Assembly (NCBI GenBank): GCA_017311185.1
Contig: JAESUZ010000337.1
Coordinates: 186,001-250,000, forward strand
Reading direction: 5' to 3'
Length of the DNA stretch: 64,000 nucleotides
DNA from: Proteles cristata cristata
Taxonomy: Eukaryota > Chordata > Mammalia > Carnivora > Hyaenidae
Below, piece after piece: positions 11,183 through 22,211 of this stretch; within the stretch, counting starts at the first letter, position 1, and each line of letters opens with the position of its first letter. The position numbers were made by a program, and so were the translations under genes. The notes under the pieces were generated by a model that did no database searches, was not told the origin of the DNA, and saw only the letters and a program-made list of their open reading frames with translations.

Positions 11183-11949
11183 GGAGGAACCCTAAACACC
11201 AGGCTTTGGACTTAATCTGAGAAGCGTGATAGCTCCTCAATTCATGACGCACATCATATGTCGATGTTAGGTCACCGTCCCGTTCTACAAGGGGGGACAG
11301 GTGAGGGGTGAGGAGGGCTTGTGTGAAGACTCCTTTGTACCATTTCCGTGCTGGGTCGTCGAGCCTGCGGCTGGCCTGGAGCTCTCTGCCCACATGCCCC
11401 TTCTCCACCTCTTGCTGGGGGCGGGGGGTGGGGGACGCACCTTACTCACATCTGTAGCTCAGCACCTCAGTCGGTCCAGCTGATGTAAATATTTGCAGAA
11501 CTGACCCGGGCCGGCATTAGCTACACGCCTTCCTCTTTTCCCTGCCTCAGTTTCTCCACCTCTAAAGGGAAGGTAGCCTCGATTCTCGGAGGATACACTT
11601 TACCCTCTCAGCCCGTCCCCCTTCGGAGCTAATAATTACCAGGATCGGTTAGGAAACACGAGATCTGAAGGCTCTAGAAATCAGTTCCATCCTGCGACCC
11701 AGAGTTTGCCCAGAGGTCTGTGCTCTCGTAGTTCAGCCAGATCTGGGGGACACTTGAGACCCCAGAAATCTCGGGGGGTTAGAGGAATCTTTCACCTTTG
11801 ACTCCTCACTATTCTTGTGCACTGGAGCTGAAAAAGCAGATGATTTCCCTTTGTGCCCTGGCTTCCAGGAAGCTCACAGGCACTTCTTGACTGTAGAATG
11901 GCGGGGGACAGCCCTGGCTTTCCTACCTATGAGCCCCGGGGAATGAGGC
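11183..11949. other. Intergenic, no recognised gene
   Basis: Unique-looking sequence with no exon or repeat I recognise. It leads into the CpG-rich block. Confidence 0.45.
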
Positions 11950-12650
11950 GCGATGCTGGGACACGGGGGGCCACCTGGGAGAGAGAAGGGGCCCAAGGCA
12001 GGGACGGAGGGGAGGGACACACCAGGGAGTGGGGGCGCCGCGTGGCTTCCTAGCTGGGCTCCCTGCTTGCGCCCCACGGCCAGGGAGCGCCTTCTGGGCC
12101 AGACGCCACCGGCCCCCGCTTCCAGCGGAGGAAGAGCCCGGGTCCGTCCGAACGGCGCGCAGGGACGCCGCCAGGGGGCGCCGGACACCAGCGCGCGGCC
12201 ACCCCGCGAGGTCCCGCTCTGCGCGCCGGGGCTCCGCCCGCCCTGGGCCCCCACCGCCTCCCTTCCGCCTTCTACACCCAGATGAGGTATCATCGCCTCC
12301 AGGAAGCCTTCCTGGGCTTCAGGCTGGACCAGGCTTCTCCCCCGGGCTCCCAGAAGCCCCTGGGCTCTGTCCACGCCATCAAGCACCGCTCCCTTCTCCC
12401 GGGGGGGGGCGGGGGGGCCTGGGTCACCCGCGGCTCCAGAATGGCCACCGTGGCTGTGGCACTCGGCCGAATGAAGATACGTTCAGGCCCCGCGGCGCGC
12501 GGAGCCGAGAGCAGAGCCCTGCGGCCACCGGCCGAGCGCCCGCGAGGCCGAGAGCGGGAGCGGGGAGCAGTTCTCCCCGCAGCCTCCAGGGGGAGCCCGG
12601 CCCCGCCGGCCCCGGGCTCCAGGCGTGGGCTCCGGGCGAGAAAATTCACC
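11950..12650 (+). promoter_or_regulatory. Intergenic CpG island with CTCF-like cores
   Basis: A CpG-rich block in otherwise SINE/L1-rich intergenic DNA, 14 kb upstream of UPK3A. It contains GCCGCCAGGGGGCGCC (12167-12182) and CCTCCAGGGGGAGC (12583-12596), both close to the forward CTCF core. I recognise no exon. It could be an insulator or an unannotated promoter. Confidence 0.5.
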
Positions 12651-12753
12651 TCTGCTGTTTCAAGGCCCCAGTTTGCGGTGGGTTTTTTTTTTTTTTTTTA
12701 GCCCCAGGAAACAAACACACCCACCTTTAAAATGGGTATAATAAGAGCTTCGA

Positions 12754-12980
12754 GGGGCGCCTGGGGGCTCAGTCGGTTGGGCCTCCGACTTCGGCTCAGG
12801 TCATGACCTCACGGTTCGTGGGTTCGAGCCCCGCGTCGGCTCTGTGCTGCCAGCTCAGAGCCTGGAGCCTGTTTCAGAGTCTGTGTCTCCCTCTGTCTCT
12901 GACCCTCCCCTGCTCACGCTGTCTCTCTCTCTCTCTCTCAGAAATAAATAAAATATTTTAAAACTTAAAAAAAAAAAAAA
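12754..12980 (+). mobile_element. CAN-SINE with TSD
   Basis: Full-length sense element. The flanks repeat AAGAGCTTC before it and after the poly-A tail (15 or more A). Confidence 0.94.
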
Positions 12981-12999
12981 AGAGCTTCAACCACAAAGG

Positions 13000-13489
13000 A
13001 TATGGTGAGGACCAGACCCAAGGAATAAAATTCTTTGAACAGCACCTACTTAGCTCATAGTCGGTGCTGAATGCGTGAGGCCCTGACTCTCTCCTGACCA
13101 CCTGCTCTGCTGGGGGGAGGGGGCAGGGGGGCTGGGGGCTGGGCGGGGAGGGGGCCTGGGGAGGGACAGGCTAACCGAGGCCCGACTCCAGGGACGCAGC
13201 CGGTGAGCAGGGAGGATTGACCCTAGGAAGCATCTCCTAGTCACGGTGACCTCTGCTCCGGTTCCGCAGGCCGACTCAGGGCCCTGCACTAAGAGGTGTG
13301 TACTCTGTCCCTTGTTCATCTAAGGCACTGCACCAGGCTCTGGAGACGTAGGGAGCCCAGTACAAATGGTTTTCGCTGCAGGCAGGGGTGGGCTGGGTGG
13401 GCGACAGGCAGCTGAACAAGTGATTTAATACACTTTTCTGAAGCCTGCGGATGGAGGGTCAGGAAAGGGTCCCCTGCTGGGGTGAGGGA
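13000..13489. other. Intergenic, no recognised gene
   Basis: Includes a G-rich stretch at 13110-13170. No gene or repeat recognised. Confidence 0.45.
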
Positions 13490-13506
13490 GGGACATTTCA
13501 ATCTCT

Positions 13507-13713
13507 TTTTTTTTTTTTTCTTTCTAGGAGAGAGAGAGAGACAGCGTGAGCAGGGGAGGGTCAGAGAGAGAGGGAGTCACAGACTGAAACAGACTCCAGG
13601 CTCTGAGCTGGCAGTCAGCACAGAGTCCGACGCGGGGCTCGAACCCACGAACCGCGAGATCATGACCTAAGCGAAGGTCGGATGCTTAACCGACTAAGCC
13701 ACCCAGGTGCCCC
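13507..13713 (-). mobile_element. Young CAN-SINE, antisense, perfect 17-bp TSD
   Basis: TSD GGGACATTTCAATCTCT is present at 13490-13506 and 13716-13732. Body belongs to the young subfamily (reverse of GGCTTAGTCGGTTAAGC). Confidence 0.96.
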
Positions 13714-14029
13714 ATGGGACATTTCAATCTCTATTGTCAAAGATTAGTAGGAGTCGGCCAGGGGAGGGGGAGGGGACAGGCGGGCTCAGATGAGGCCAGC
13801 AACCTGATGCAGAAGCTATGTGGCTGGAACTCAGCACGGAGGCCACTGTGGTGCAGGAGGGACGTGCTTCAGGGGCGTCCGGGGTGGCAGGGCCCACGCA
13901 CGCCCGGCTCGGGGGGTCAGGGGAGCACTCTGGAATTTTCCGGAGATGAATGGAAAGCCATCGAAGCCTTCCAACCCGAACAATGTGATCGCCAGAGTTT
14001 TAATTTTCAGAAACCTCTCTGCACAATGA

Positions 14030-14560
14030 AATATGTTTCGTGCCTAGGAGGGAGGCTATAACAGAAACGACAGACATTGGATAAGGCGTGTGGGTGAGGA
14101 CATGGGGACAGCGGAACCCCGTGCATTGCTGGTGGGAGCATAAACCAGCGCAGCCGCCGTTCCGCAGAGCGTTGAACAGAGTCACCGTGCGTCCCAGCGG
14201 TGCTACCCCAGGTGTCTCCGCGAGGGAAAGGCGCACCTGCTTTGCAAACACTTTGCCCAGATGTTCACAGCAGCGTCCGCGCGCAACGGCCCCAAAGCGG
14301 GAACAACCGTCAGCGATGAATGGACGAAGGCTGTGCAGGCTGTTGTGCAATAACATACGGTCATCAAACGGAACCGAGTCCTGACAGATGCCAGGACATG
14401 GATGAATCTTGAAAATACTGTGCTCAGTGAAAGTCACAAAAAGCCACATATTCTCTGATGCCGATTGTGCGAAACACCCAGAATAGGCAAATCCCTAGAA
14501 ACAGAGACTAGACCAAGGAGAAGGGGGGCGCGGGGTGCCTGGCAAAGGGCAGGGGGCTTC
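14030..14560 (+). mobile_element. Old L1 (L1M) 3' portion, GC-shifted
   Basis: Order and wording of L1 ORF2/3' UTR in sense ('GGACATGGATGAATCTTGAA', 'GTGCTCAGTGAAAGTCACA'), but unusually CpG-rich for such an old copy. Confidence 0.7.
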
Positions 14561-14599
14561 TTCCTGGTGTCATGAAAATGCCTGGTAGGGGTGAGGGCT

Positions 14600-15768
14600 G
14601 CATGGCTCTGGAAAGGCTGAGGACCACGGAACTGGGCCCCTTTACATGGGACAGAAAGGTCCTCGGAGGGCTGTCTTCCAGCCTAGTCCACGCCGTCTTT
14701 TCTCAGACAGCACGCCACTGTGCCTTGCTTTTCCTAGAGTTATGATCATAATTCTGCTTTGTTTCCACGTCTGTTACCTGCTCGGCGCTCTCAGCTGACG
14801 TTTGCCCTGCAGTCCCAAGCTTAGGCCTCGAACCCACGTCCGAGAGCGCTCCATGCTGGGCGAGCGGAAGACAGGACTCTCTTCTCGCACGGGGAGTTCA
14901 CCACGCCTACACCCTCTCTGGCCGCCCCGTTCCAGCCCTTCCCACTCAGTTCCTGCCCTGCGAGCCCTTCCCCTTCGCCCCAGCACCGACCTCGGGGATG
15001 TCAGCATCATTGATTCCTCCTGCCCTCCAGCTCCTCACTCCTACTCTCCCTCATTCCTTCCATGGCTCCCCACTTCATGAAGGCTCCCCTTTATTTGTCT
15101 CCCCTTCCTCTCCTCCTGAGCTGACGCCCCCCAGTTCCACATCCCTGGGGCCTCAATGACTCTGGTGGACGCTGGTCAACCGCGAGTCGCACGCGGTCTC
15201 TGGCAGTCCTGGACACAATCGATCTCCCTCAGCCCTCCACCCCAGGACCCCGTCCTCTCCTGATTCGGCACCACCCCAGAGCGGCCCCGGAGAGCAGACC
15301 CCTTCTCCTCCCGGTGCTGTTTTTTGCCCCCAAGAAAAGGCTCAAAACTGAAAGCTACCCGGAATCGAACCATTATATTATCCACTCAAACCGAAAGCAA
15401 AAGGGAACAATCAAACTCACTGTTATTCATTAAGTGACTGCTTACACACCGCTCAGGGGTTGGGGGGTGTGGTTGACAAAAAAAAAAAAGTGCCCTAAGA
15501 GCTGAGCTCCTCGGTTCTGTGCTGTGGGCACGTGGGGCTGGATCATTCTTTGCTGCGTGCAGTTGCCCTGTGTTTCTGAGCACTAGACGCCAGCACCGCC
15601 CCCCCATCACCTGGCTGGGACAACCCACCGTGTGTCTGGACGTTGCCACATGCCGGCCAGGGCAGAATCGACCCCTGCGGGAGGGAAACCCTCTGCTCTG
15701 GACCAAAGGCACTGGATAGCGCATCCTTGGAAGTGTAGCGGGGCCCTCCAGACAGACCGGGCCACAGC
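14600..15768. other. Intergenic, no recognised gene
   Basis: C/T-rich unique sequence with a short A-run at 15480. No recognised exon. Confidence 0.45.

Positions 15769-15800
<32 letters not shown>
15769..15800. repeat. (TG)n microsatellite
   Basis: About 15 TG dinucleotides without interruption, likely length-polymorphic. Confidence 0.95.
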
Positions 15801-15802
<2 letters not shown>

Positions 15803-15872
15803 GACAGAATGAGATTTTAATAAACTGGCTCAGTGGGGATGGTGGAGGCTTAGTTAAGTCCAAAGTTTGCAG

Positions 15873-16089
15873 GGGGCGCCTGGGTGGCTTAGTCGGTTAA
15901 GCGTCTGACTTTCGCTTAGGTCATGATCTCGCGGTTCGTGGGTTCGAGCCCCGCGTCGGGCTCTGTGCTGACTGCCAGCTCAGAGCCTGGAGCCTGTTTC
16001 AGTCTGTGACTCCCTCTCTCTCTGGCCCTCCCCTGCTCACGCTGTCTCTCTGTCCCTCCAAGAAATAAATAAAAAATATTAAAAAAAAA
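15873..16089 (+). mobile_element. Young CAN-SINE with perfect TSD
   Basis: Young subfamily. TSD AAAGTTTGCAG occurs at 15862-15872 and 16090-16100. Confidence 0.95.
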
Positions 16090-16099
16090 AAAGTTTGCA

Positions 16100-16980
16100 G
16101 GACAGACCATCAGGCTGGGGACCAGGAAAAGATGCAGTTCAAGTCCAAAAACCATCAGGAGACAGAATTCCCCTTTGCTCAGGTGAACTGGTCTTTTTTA
16201 GTTCTACGGAAGCCTTCGACTGATTGGATGAACCCCACCCACATCACGCAGGGTAATCTGCTTATACTCAGAGTCCACTCACTTAACGAATAATTGCATC
16301 CAAAGAAAAAAATGCTTTCACAGAAACAGCTAGAATAATGTTTGACTAGGTATCTGGCCACTGTGGTCTAGCCAATGTGATGCATAAAATTCACCATTGC
16401 AAAGGGATGCAGGCTACCCATAAACGGAATCACTTAGGAAATCTTGAATTTGATCTGGTAGTTTTCTTTCCTTCTTCCCTCCTTTCCTTCCTTCCTTCTG
16501 GTTTTTATTCTGGAAGAGTTATTTTGGAGCTACTTTGTTGTATTGTAAGCAAAAATACAACTAAGCATGTATGTTCGTGGGTCAGGAGTCAAGATTGCAG
16601 GTAAGAACATAAGTACCTGTTACAGAACCAAATAATGTAAGAATGTTAGAACGACATTCGAAATATGGACACAGACTTGTGATTTTAAATAACTATATCA
16701 GCAATTATTAATGATGATTCTCTCTCTATGTATGTCCCTGTGTCCTATGGGTGGGCCTCGAGCTGCCTGGGACCCATAACACCTCAGTGAGCCACAGGGC
16801 ACAGAAGCTTCCAAGGATTCCCAGGGTCATGTCAAGAGGACGTGAGTGCTTACTTACAGGCCGAAGTTCTGACGATTTGAAGCCCAAAAGAAGAAAATTC
16901 ACTCTATTTGATTAAAGCACACTAATGCTTCAAAACACAAAGCCCAGAGTGACACAGAACATTAAAAAGTTACAATAATG
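16100..16980. other. Intergenic A/T-rich sequence
   Basis: Unique-looking A/T-rich DNA with a short CTTC/TTCC-rich run at 16468-16500. No gene recognised. Confidence 0.45.
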
Positions 16981-17231
16981 GGGGTGCCTGGGTCTCTCAG
17001 TTGGTTAAGTGACTGGGTCACTCTTGACCTTAGCTCCGGTCATGATCTCACGGTTCACAGGATCGAAGCCCTGCCTCCCGTTACACACTGACAGCAAGGG
17101 CCCGCTTGCCTTGCGCTCTCTCTCTCTCTCTCTCTCCCCTCACCCCGCCCCCTCCCCCCATCTCCTCTCTCTCTGCCTTTCCTCATGCTGACTGACTTGA
17201 TCTCTCTCAAAATAAATAAATAAATGTTTAA
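16981..17231 (+). mobile_element. CAN-SINE, with near-perfect TSD
   Basis: Diverged body with a long CT tract. The flanks AAAAAGTTACAATAATG (16964-16980) and AAAAAGTTACCATAATG (17232-17248) differ at one base. Confidence 0.9.
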
Positions 17232-17334
17232 AAAAAGTTACCATAATGTCCTACAGAACGTGACCATAATAGAACTTGCTTGTGCTATCTTATCATTCAT
17301 GTGGTTATTGTATCAATAAAGAATACTTTTGTTT

Positions 17335-17523
17335 GGGGCACCTGGGGGGCTCAGTGGGTTAAGAATCTGACTTTGGTTCAGGTCACAATCTCAGGATTTG
17401 TGGGTTCGAGCCCCGCGTGGGGCTCTGTGCTGACAGCTCAGAGCCTGGAGCCTGCTTCAGATTCTATCTCTGTCTCCCGGCTTGTGCTCTCTCTCTCTCA
17501 AAAATAAAATAAACATTAAAAAA
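17335..17523 (+). mobile_element. CAN-SINE (SINEC_Fc type)
   Basis: Sense element starting GGGGCACCTGGGGGGCTCAG. Its flank GAATACTTTTGTTTG recurs as GAATACCTTTGTTTG after the next SINE, so the second SINE landed in this element's tail. Confidence 0.92.
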
Positions 17524-17535
17524 ATAATAATAATT

Positions 17536-17768
17536 GGGGCGCCTGGGTGGCTTAGTCGGTTAAGCGTCCGACTTTCGCTTAGGTCATGATCTCGCGGTTC
17601 GTGGGTGCCCCGCGTCGGGCTCTGTGCTGACTGCCAGCTCAGAGCCTGGAGCCTGTTTCAGTCTGTGACTCCCTCTCTGACCTCCCATGCTCACGCTGTC
17701 TCTCTCTCTCTCTCCTAGAAATAAATAAAACATTAAAAAAAAATAAAAAAATAATAATAATAATAAAA
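17536..17768 (+). mobile_element. Young CAN-SINE nested in previous tail
   Basis: Young subfamily head. It ends in an A-rich tail and (AAT)n run and sits inside the A/T tail of the preceding SINE. Confidence 0.93.
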
Positions 17769-18022
17769 AGAATACCTTTGTTTGAAGACAGTTTCTACCC
17801 GGAGGCAAGGCCTCAGCAAAACAATCCAGTATTCTGTAACTTTCATAATGTAAATTAGGACCTGTTTCATAATAATCTCCGGGGAGGGGCAGGTGGGTCT
17901 GAACACAGACAAAGTAAGATTAACATAAGAGTCAATCATTGTCAGCGCTGGGGGATGGGCACAGAGATCCGTTGTGCCCCTGCTCAACTTTTTATATTTA
18001 TAATTTCCAGGATGAAATTTTT

Positions 18023-18227
18023 TTTTTTAATTTATTTCTAGGAGAGAGAGAGACAGAGCGTGAGCAGGGGAGGGTCAGAGAGAGAGGGAGTCACAGACTG
18101 AAACAGGCTCCAGGCTCTGAGCTGGCAGTCAGCACAGAGCCCGACGCGGGGCTCGAACCCACGAACTGCGAGATCATGACCCAAGCGAAAGTCGGACGCT
18201 TAACCGACCAAGCCACCCAGGCGCCCC
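18023..18227 (-). mobile_element. Young CAN-SINE, antisense, perfect TSD
   Basis: TSD TCCAGGATGAAATTTTT occurs at 18006-18022 and 18228-18244. Confidence 0.95.
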
Positions 18228-18261
18228 TCCAGGATGAAATTTTTAAAAAAATTTTTATTTT

Positions 18262-18474
18262 ATTAAAAAATTTTTTTAATGTTTATTTTTGACAGAGACA
18301 GACAGAGCGCAAGCAGGGGAGGGGCAGAGAGACAGGAAGAAAAAGAATCCGAAGAAGCAGCTCCAGGCTCCGAGCTGTCAGCACAGACAGGCTTGAACCC
18401 ACGAACCGCGAGATCGTGACCTGAATGGAAACCAAGAGTCGGAGGCTTAACCGACTGAGCCACCCAGGTGCCCC
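18262..18474 (-). mobile_element. CAN-SINE, antisense
   Basis: Reverse-complement element ending CCACCCAGGTGCCCC, about 20 bases after the preceding SINE's second TSD copy. Confidence 0.92.
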
Positions 18475-18868
18475 AGCACTTAATAAGTGCTTGTTGAATG
18501 CATATTCATTTGAAGGAAGGAATTAGTGAGGTGCTTTATCCTACAAGCAAGTGCACTTAAGGAGCTGAGTTTTAGTTTTATTTACTTTGGATGAACTGTG
18601 AAGAGCATGTGTCCAGCGCTATAGTGTTGGACACGCGGGTCTGGAGAAAGCAGGAGGCTCAACGATATGGAAGGATTTGAGGAGCAGCCGCAGACCCGCC
18701 CCTCCCCCACCAGCCCCTCCTGTTATAAACCCTGTGGTGGGGTTATTTGTCTGGGGAAAACTCTGGTGTGCAAGATCTGCCCAGGACCTGCTTATTCAAC
18801 ATACACCGGCTCACTTAACCCTCACAATCGAGTCGTCTGTTAAATACATTACTTATTGATTTCATTAT
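18475..18868. other. Intergenic, no recognised gene
   Basis: Short unique sequence between SINEs with nothing recognised. Confidence 0.45.
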
Positions 18869-18870
18869 TT

Positions 18871-19055
18871 TTTAAGTTTATTTTTCGGAAAGAGAGTGAG
18901 TGGGGAGGGGCAGAGACAAAGGGACAGAGAGAATCCCAAGCAGGCTCCGAGCTCACAGTTCGGGGCTCGAACCCACGAACCGCGAGATCATGACCCGAGC
19001 TGAAACCAAGAGTCTGACACTTAACGGACGGAGCCCCCCCACCCCCCCGGCGCCC
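18871..19055 (-). mobile_element. CAN-SINE, antisense, diverged
   Basis: The reversed head is corrupted (GGAGCCCCCCCACCCCCCC). Body, B-box region and A/T tail are recognisable. Confidence 0.88.
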
Positions 19056-19059
19056 TGTT

Positions 19060-20510
19060 ACATTAGTTTACTTCATCCTTAGAGCGGACCCGTGAGGGAG
19101 AGGGTAGATCATTTCTAAGTGAGGACATCACGCCGGGAGGTCTCGCCCGAAGCCACGGCCTGCAGGGTGGACGTGTCCCTTGGGCTTAACCCGGATGTCT
19201 CCCACCTCCCCAGGGAGCTGTCTAGGGGGCCCGAGGCGGTCACCGCTTCACAAGACCTCGTTTGTCCCGCCTTGTGGGGGGGCTGAGTTAGGGTGGGGAC
19301 ATGACAGAGAACCCTCACCTCTCTCGCGGGTTATGGGCAGGGCGCTCACATGCAGGCCTAACACCCAAAGGCCGGTGTCAGAAGACACCAGGGTGCAATT
19401 GCTCTGCACGTGGGCTGTCACAGGGAGCAGGAAGGGGCCAGACAGGTAGGGGCGCAGGCCCAAGTAGGGAGGGCAAGAACAGGGGGTTCTGAGCCGACCC
19501 TGCCGGGCCGGCTGCGAGGCCGGCTGTCTCCAGCTCCGGGACGTGGATGCACGCGGGGGCCCCTTCCTGGGGCCGGGCAGCGCCTGGGATGGGTGGGCTT
19601 CGGGAGGGGCTGAGCAGCAGTTAGGTCAGACCGAGGCCTGGAGTCCGGGCTCCCGGTGCCCAGCCAGGTCTGGGGGTGCCCCGCCCCATCCCTCCATCCA
19701 CTGCCCCCTCCTCCCCCCCCACAAGTCCTGAAACACACACTCAGTGTAACCGAGCGTGCAGGCCCGGGGCAGGGGAAGTCACTGCAGCCCGTAAGTCCTG
19801 TTTTCCCCCCTGTAAGGGTGGGGGGGAGAGGGGTGGAGGGGAGCACCACCCTCCTCAAGCTCCAGCGGAGAGGGAGGGAGGGCACGGGGGAGGTGCTTGG
19901 AGCTGGAAAGTCAGGGCTCTGACCCGCCCAGGTTGGCTGGGGGTGAGGGGCCGGTGGGGACTGAGCCCCGCAGAGGGAGAGGACTTCTGAGCCAACACAG
20001 GCAATCTGGCGCTGGGCAAGAAAGGGCCCCCAGGCCTGCCAGCCTCCAGATCCCACAGATAAAGAGCGATTAATGTCTAATCCGGTCTTCATTCCAGAGA
20101 TGGACAAACCAGTTTGCCACTGCTCAACCGGAGAAGCCTCACCTTCCCCCAGGGCGAGGGCATGGGAGCTGAGGGTCAATCTGAACTCCCACTGCCTCAG
20201 GCATAGCCCTTGGCCTTGACTCAGTGGCAGGAGGGGGGGAGCTCCAAGAGCTTCTCCAGGACCCAGCGGTCTGATTGCCCTCAGTCCCCTGTGCCCTAAG
20301 GAACTTGGGGACATTCGGTAAATTCAGGTTGTAAATCAGTCCCCTCACCTCCTGCCACCCTCAAGTGTCACTGGGTGGGAGAAGCTGCCGCTGGGCCAAA
20401 TGGCCCCAAGAGATCAAAGCTCTAGGACAGAGGACCAGTCTCACAGACCCCAATGTGGACGCCGTCGGGAGCAGGAAGAACATTGCGGATTGCTCACCAT
20501 GCTGGGTTCT
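19060..20510. other. Intergenic GC-rich sequence
   Basis: G/C-rich, with a long ORF on the minus strand (19418-20314) that I reject as non-coding. No recognised protein or repeat. Confidence 0.45.
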
Positions 20511-20626
20511 GAGCGTGGGGCGCTGGGCTCTGGGCGCTGGGCGCTGGGCTCTGGGCGCTGGGCGCTGGGTTCTGGGCGCTAGGCGCTGGGTTCTGGGCGC
20601 TGGGCTCTGGGCGCTGGGTGGCGGGG
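20511..20626. repeat. Minisatellite of 7-bp units
   Basis: About 15 copies of a 7-base unit, GGGCGCT alternating with GGGCTCT and GGGTTCT in a loosely 14- to 21-base higher-order pattern. Confidence 0.95.
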
Positions 20627-20639
20627 TCTAGCCACTTTC

Positions 20640-21585
20640 CTTCTTTGGGCTCCAGAGCCTCAACTGGGGAAAAGGGATTTAAAGAGTCTAAAACCGACAT
20701 CTTGATTCCCTGTCCCCTCCAGACTCGCTCTTCCCATGCCTCCCCTGTCTCAGTGGATGTGGATGGTGGAAAGTGGCCCAACCTTCAAAATATATCCTCA
20801 GGGTGAACACTCCTGGTGCCCCGCAGATGCCAACCTGCCCCACGCCTCTCCATAGCTCCTTCCAGGAGAGCATCTGATATGAACCAGGATGCACTGGGCA
20901 CCTTGGAAGAGTGTCCTGTCTTCTACTTACATTCATTTAAAAATTCTTTCGCTCAATCATTCAACACTAATGGGCACGTATCGGGGGCAGGGCACGGGAC
21001 TCACTGTAATAGAGAAGACTCCATCTCCATCGTGGCTGGGGAGGGGCTCCTATCCTGGGGCCTTGGGGGAGCGAGTCACACCGACGGCTTGATGTCACCA
21101 AAGCTACACAGATTGTGTGCAGGAGAGCCACCGAAGGAAGGCTTCCTGGGGAAAGATGGATTTGGGCTGGGCCCTGGAGGACGGGGGACATCCTTGCAGG
21201 CTCATGGGCACACGGGGCAGCGGGCACAGGGGAGGGGCCTTTGAGAAAGCCTCAGTTATTGATATCAAAGTTGGGAAGCACAGAGAAAGCTCTCATTTTT
21301 GGAAACACAAAGGGCAAAAGAGAGAGCATGGTTACCTTGGGGACAGGCCAGTGTCCCAGTGGGGCTGGTGGCAGGGCTGAGGGGAGTGGGGGTCGGTTGG
21401 CGGGAGCTGACCCACAGGCAGGGGGGAGGGGGGAGGTTGGCGGGAGCTGACCCACAGGCAGGGTCTTGGACCCTTGGGCGCAGGGGTCAGCAGTGTGGCG
21501 TCTCCTGAACACCGTCAAGGCCCCCAAAGGGGGTTTTGCATGAGGAAGGTGACAACCAGATTTATACTTTAGAAAGTCCCCTCTT
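20640..21585. other. Intergenic, with a two-copy tandem duplication
   Basis: No gene recognised. A segment around GGTTGGCGGGAGCTGACCC is present twice, at about 21395-21422 and 21436-21463. Confidence 0.5.
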
Positions 21586-21810
21586 GAGGGGCGCCTGGGT
21601 GGCTTAGTCGATTAAGCGTCCGACTTTCGCTTAGGTCATGATCTTGCGGTTCGTGGGTTCGAGCCCCGCATCGGGCTCTGTGCTGACTGCCAGATCAGAG
21701 CCTGGAGCCTGTTTCAGTCTGTGACTCCCTCTCTCTCTGACTCTCCCCTGCTCACGCTGTCTCTCTCTCTCCTAGAAATAAATAAAACATTTAAAAAAAA
21801 AAAAAAGAAA
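21586..21810 (+). mobile_element. Young CAN-SINE with perfect TSD
   Basis: TSD AGAAAGTCCCCTCTT occurs at 21571-21585 and 21811-21825. Confidence 0.95.
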
Positions 21811-21835
21811 AGAAAGTCCCCTCTTAAAAAAAAAA

Positions 21836-22085
21836 TGTTTCAGAGAGGGAGGCAAACCGTAAGAGACTTAAATAAAAACAGAGAACAACTTGAGGGTTGA
21901 TGGGGTTAGGGGAGCGGGCGGGAGGGGGAAATGGGTGCAGGGCAGCGAGGAAGGCACTTGTTGGGACGAGCACTGGGTGTTGTATGTAAGTGATGAATCA
22001 CGGGAATCTACTCCCGAAGCCAAGAGCACACTGTGCACACTGTGTTAGCCGACTTGACGTTGAATTATATTAAAAAAAAAAAAAA
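21836..22085 (+). mobile_element. L1 3' end, 5' truncated, with poly-A
   Basis: Carnivore L1 3' UTR in sense ('CAAACCGTAAGAGACTTAAA', 'GAGCACTGGGTGTTGTATGT') ending in poly-A. The following GAAGGCCCCTCTGG resembles the adjacent SINE target, suggesting an older TSD at the same place. Confidence 0.85.
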
Positions 22086-22211
22086 GAAGGCCCCTCTGGC
22101 TTCTGGGTGGAGGTGCACTGAAGGGGTACAGGTTAAAGAGACCCAGGAGGAGGCAGGCGGCATAGTGGTGAGGGAGTGGGTGCTGTGGTCCCATGACCTA
22201 TGTTTTGTTTT

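Noticed and set aside
19418..20314. 298-residue minus-strand ORF
   Set aside because: GC-rich sequence with few stops by chance. No recognisable domain, and other frames are also open nearby.
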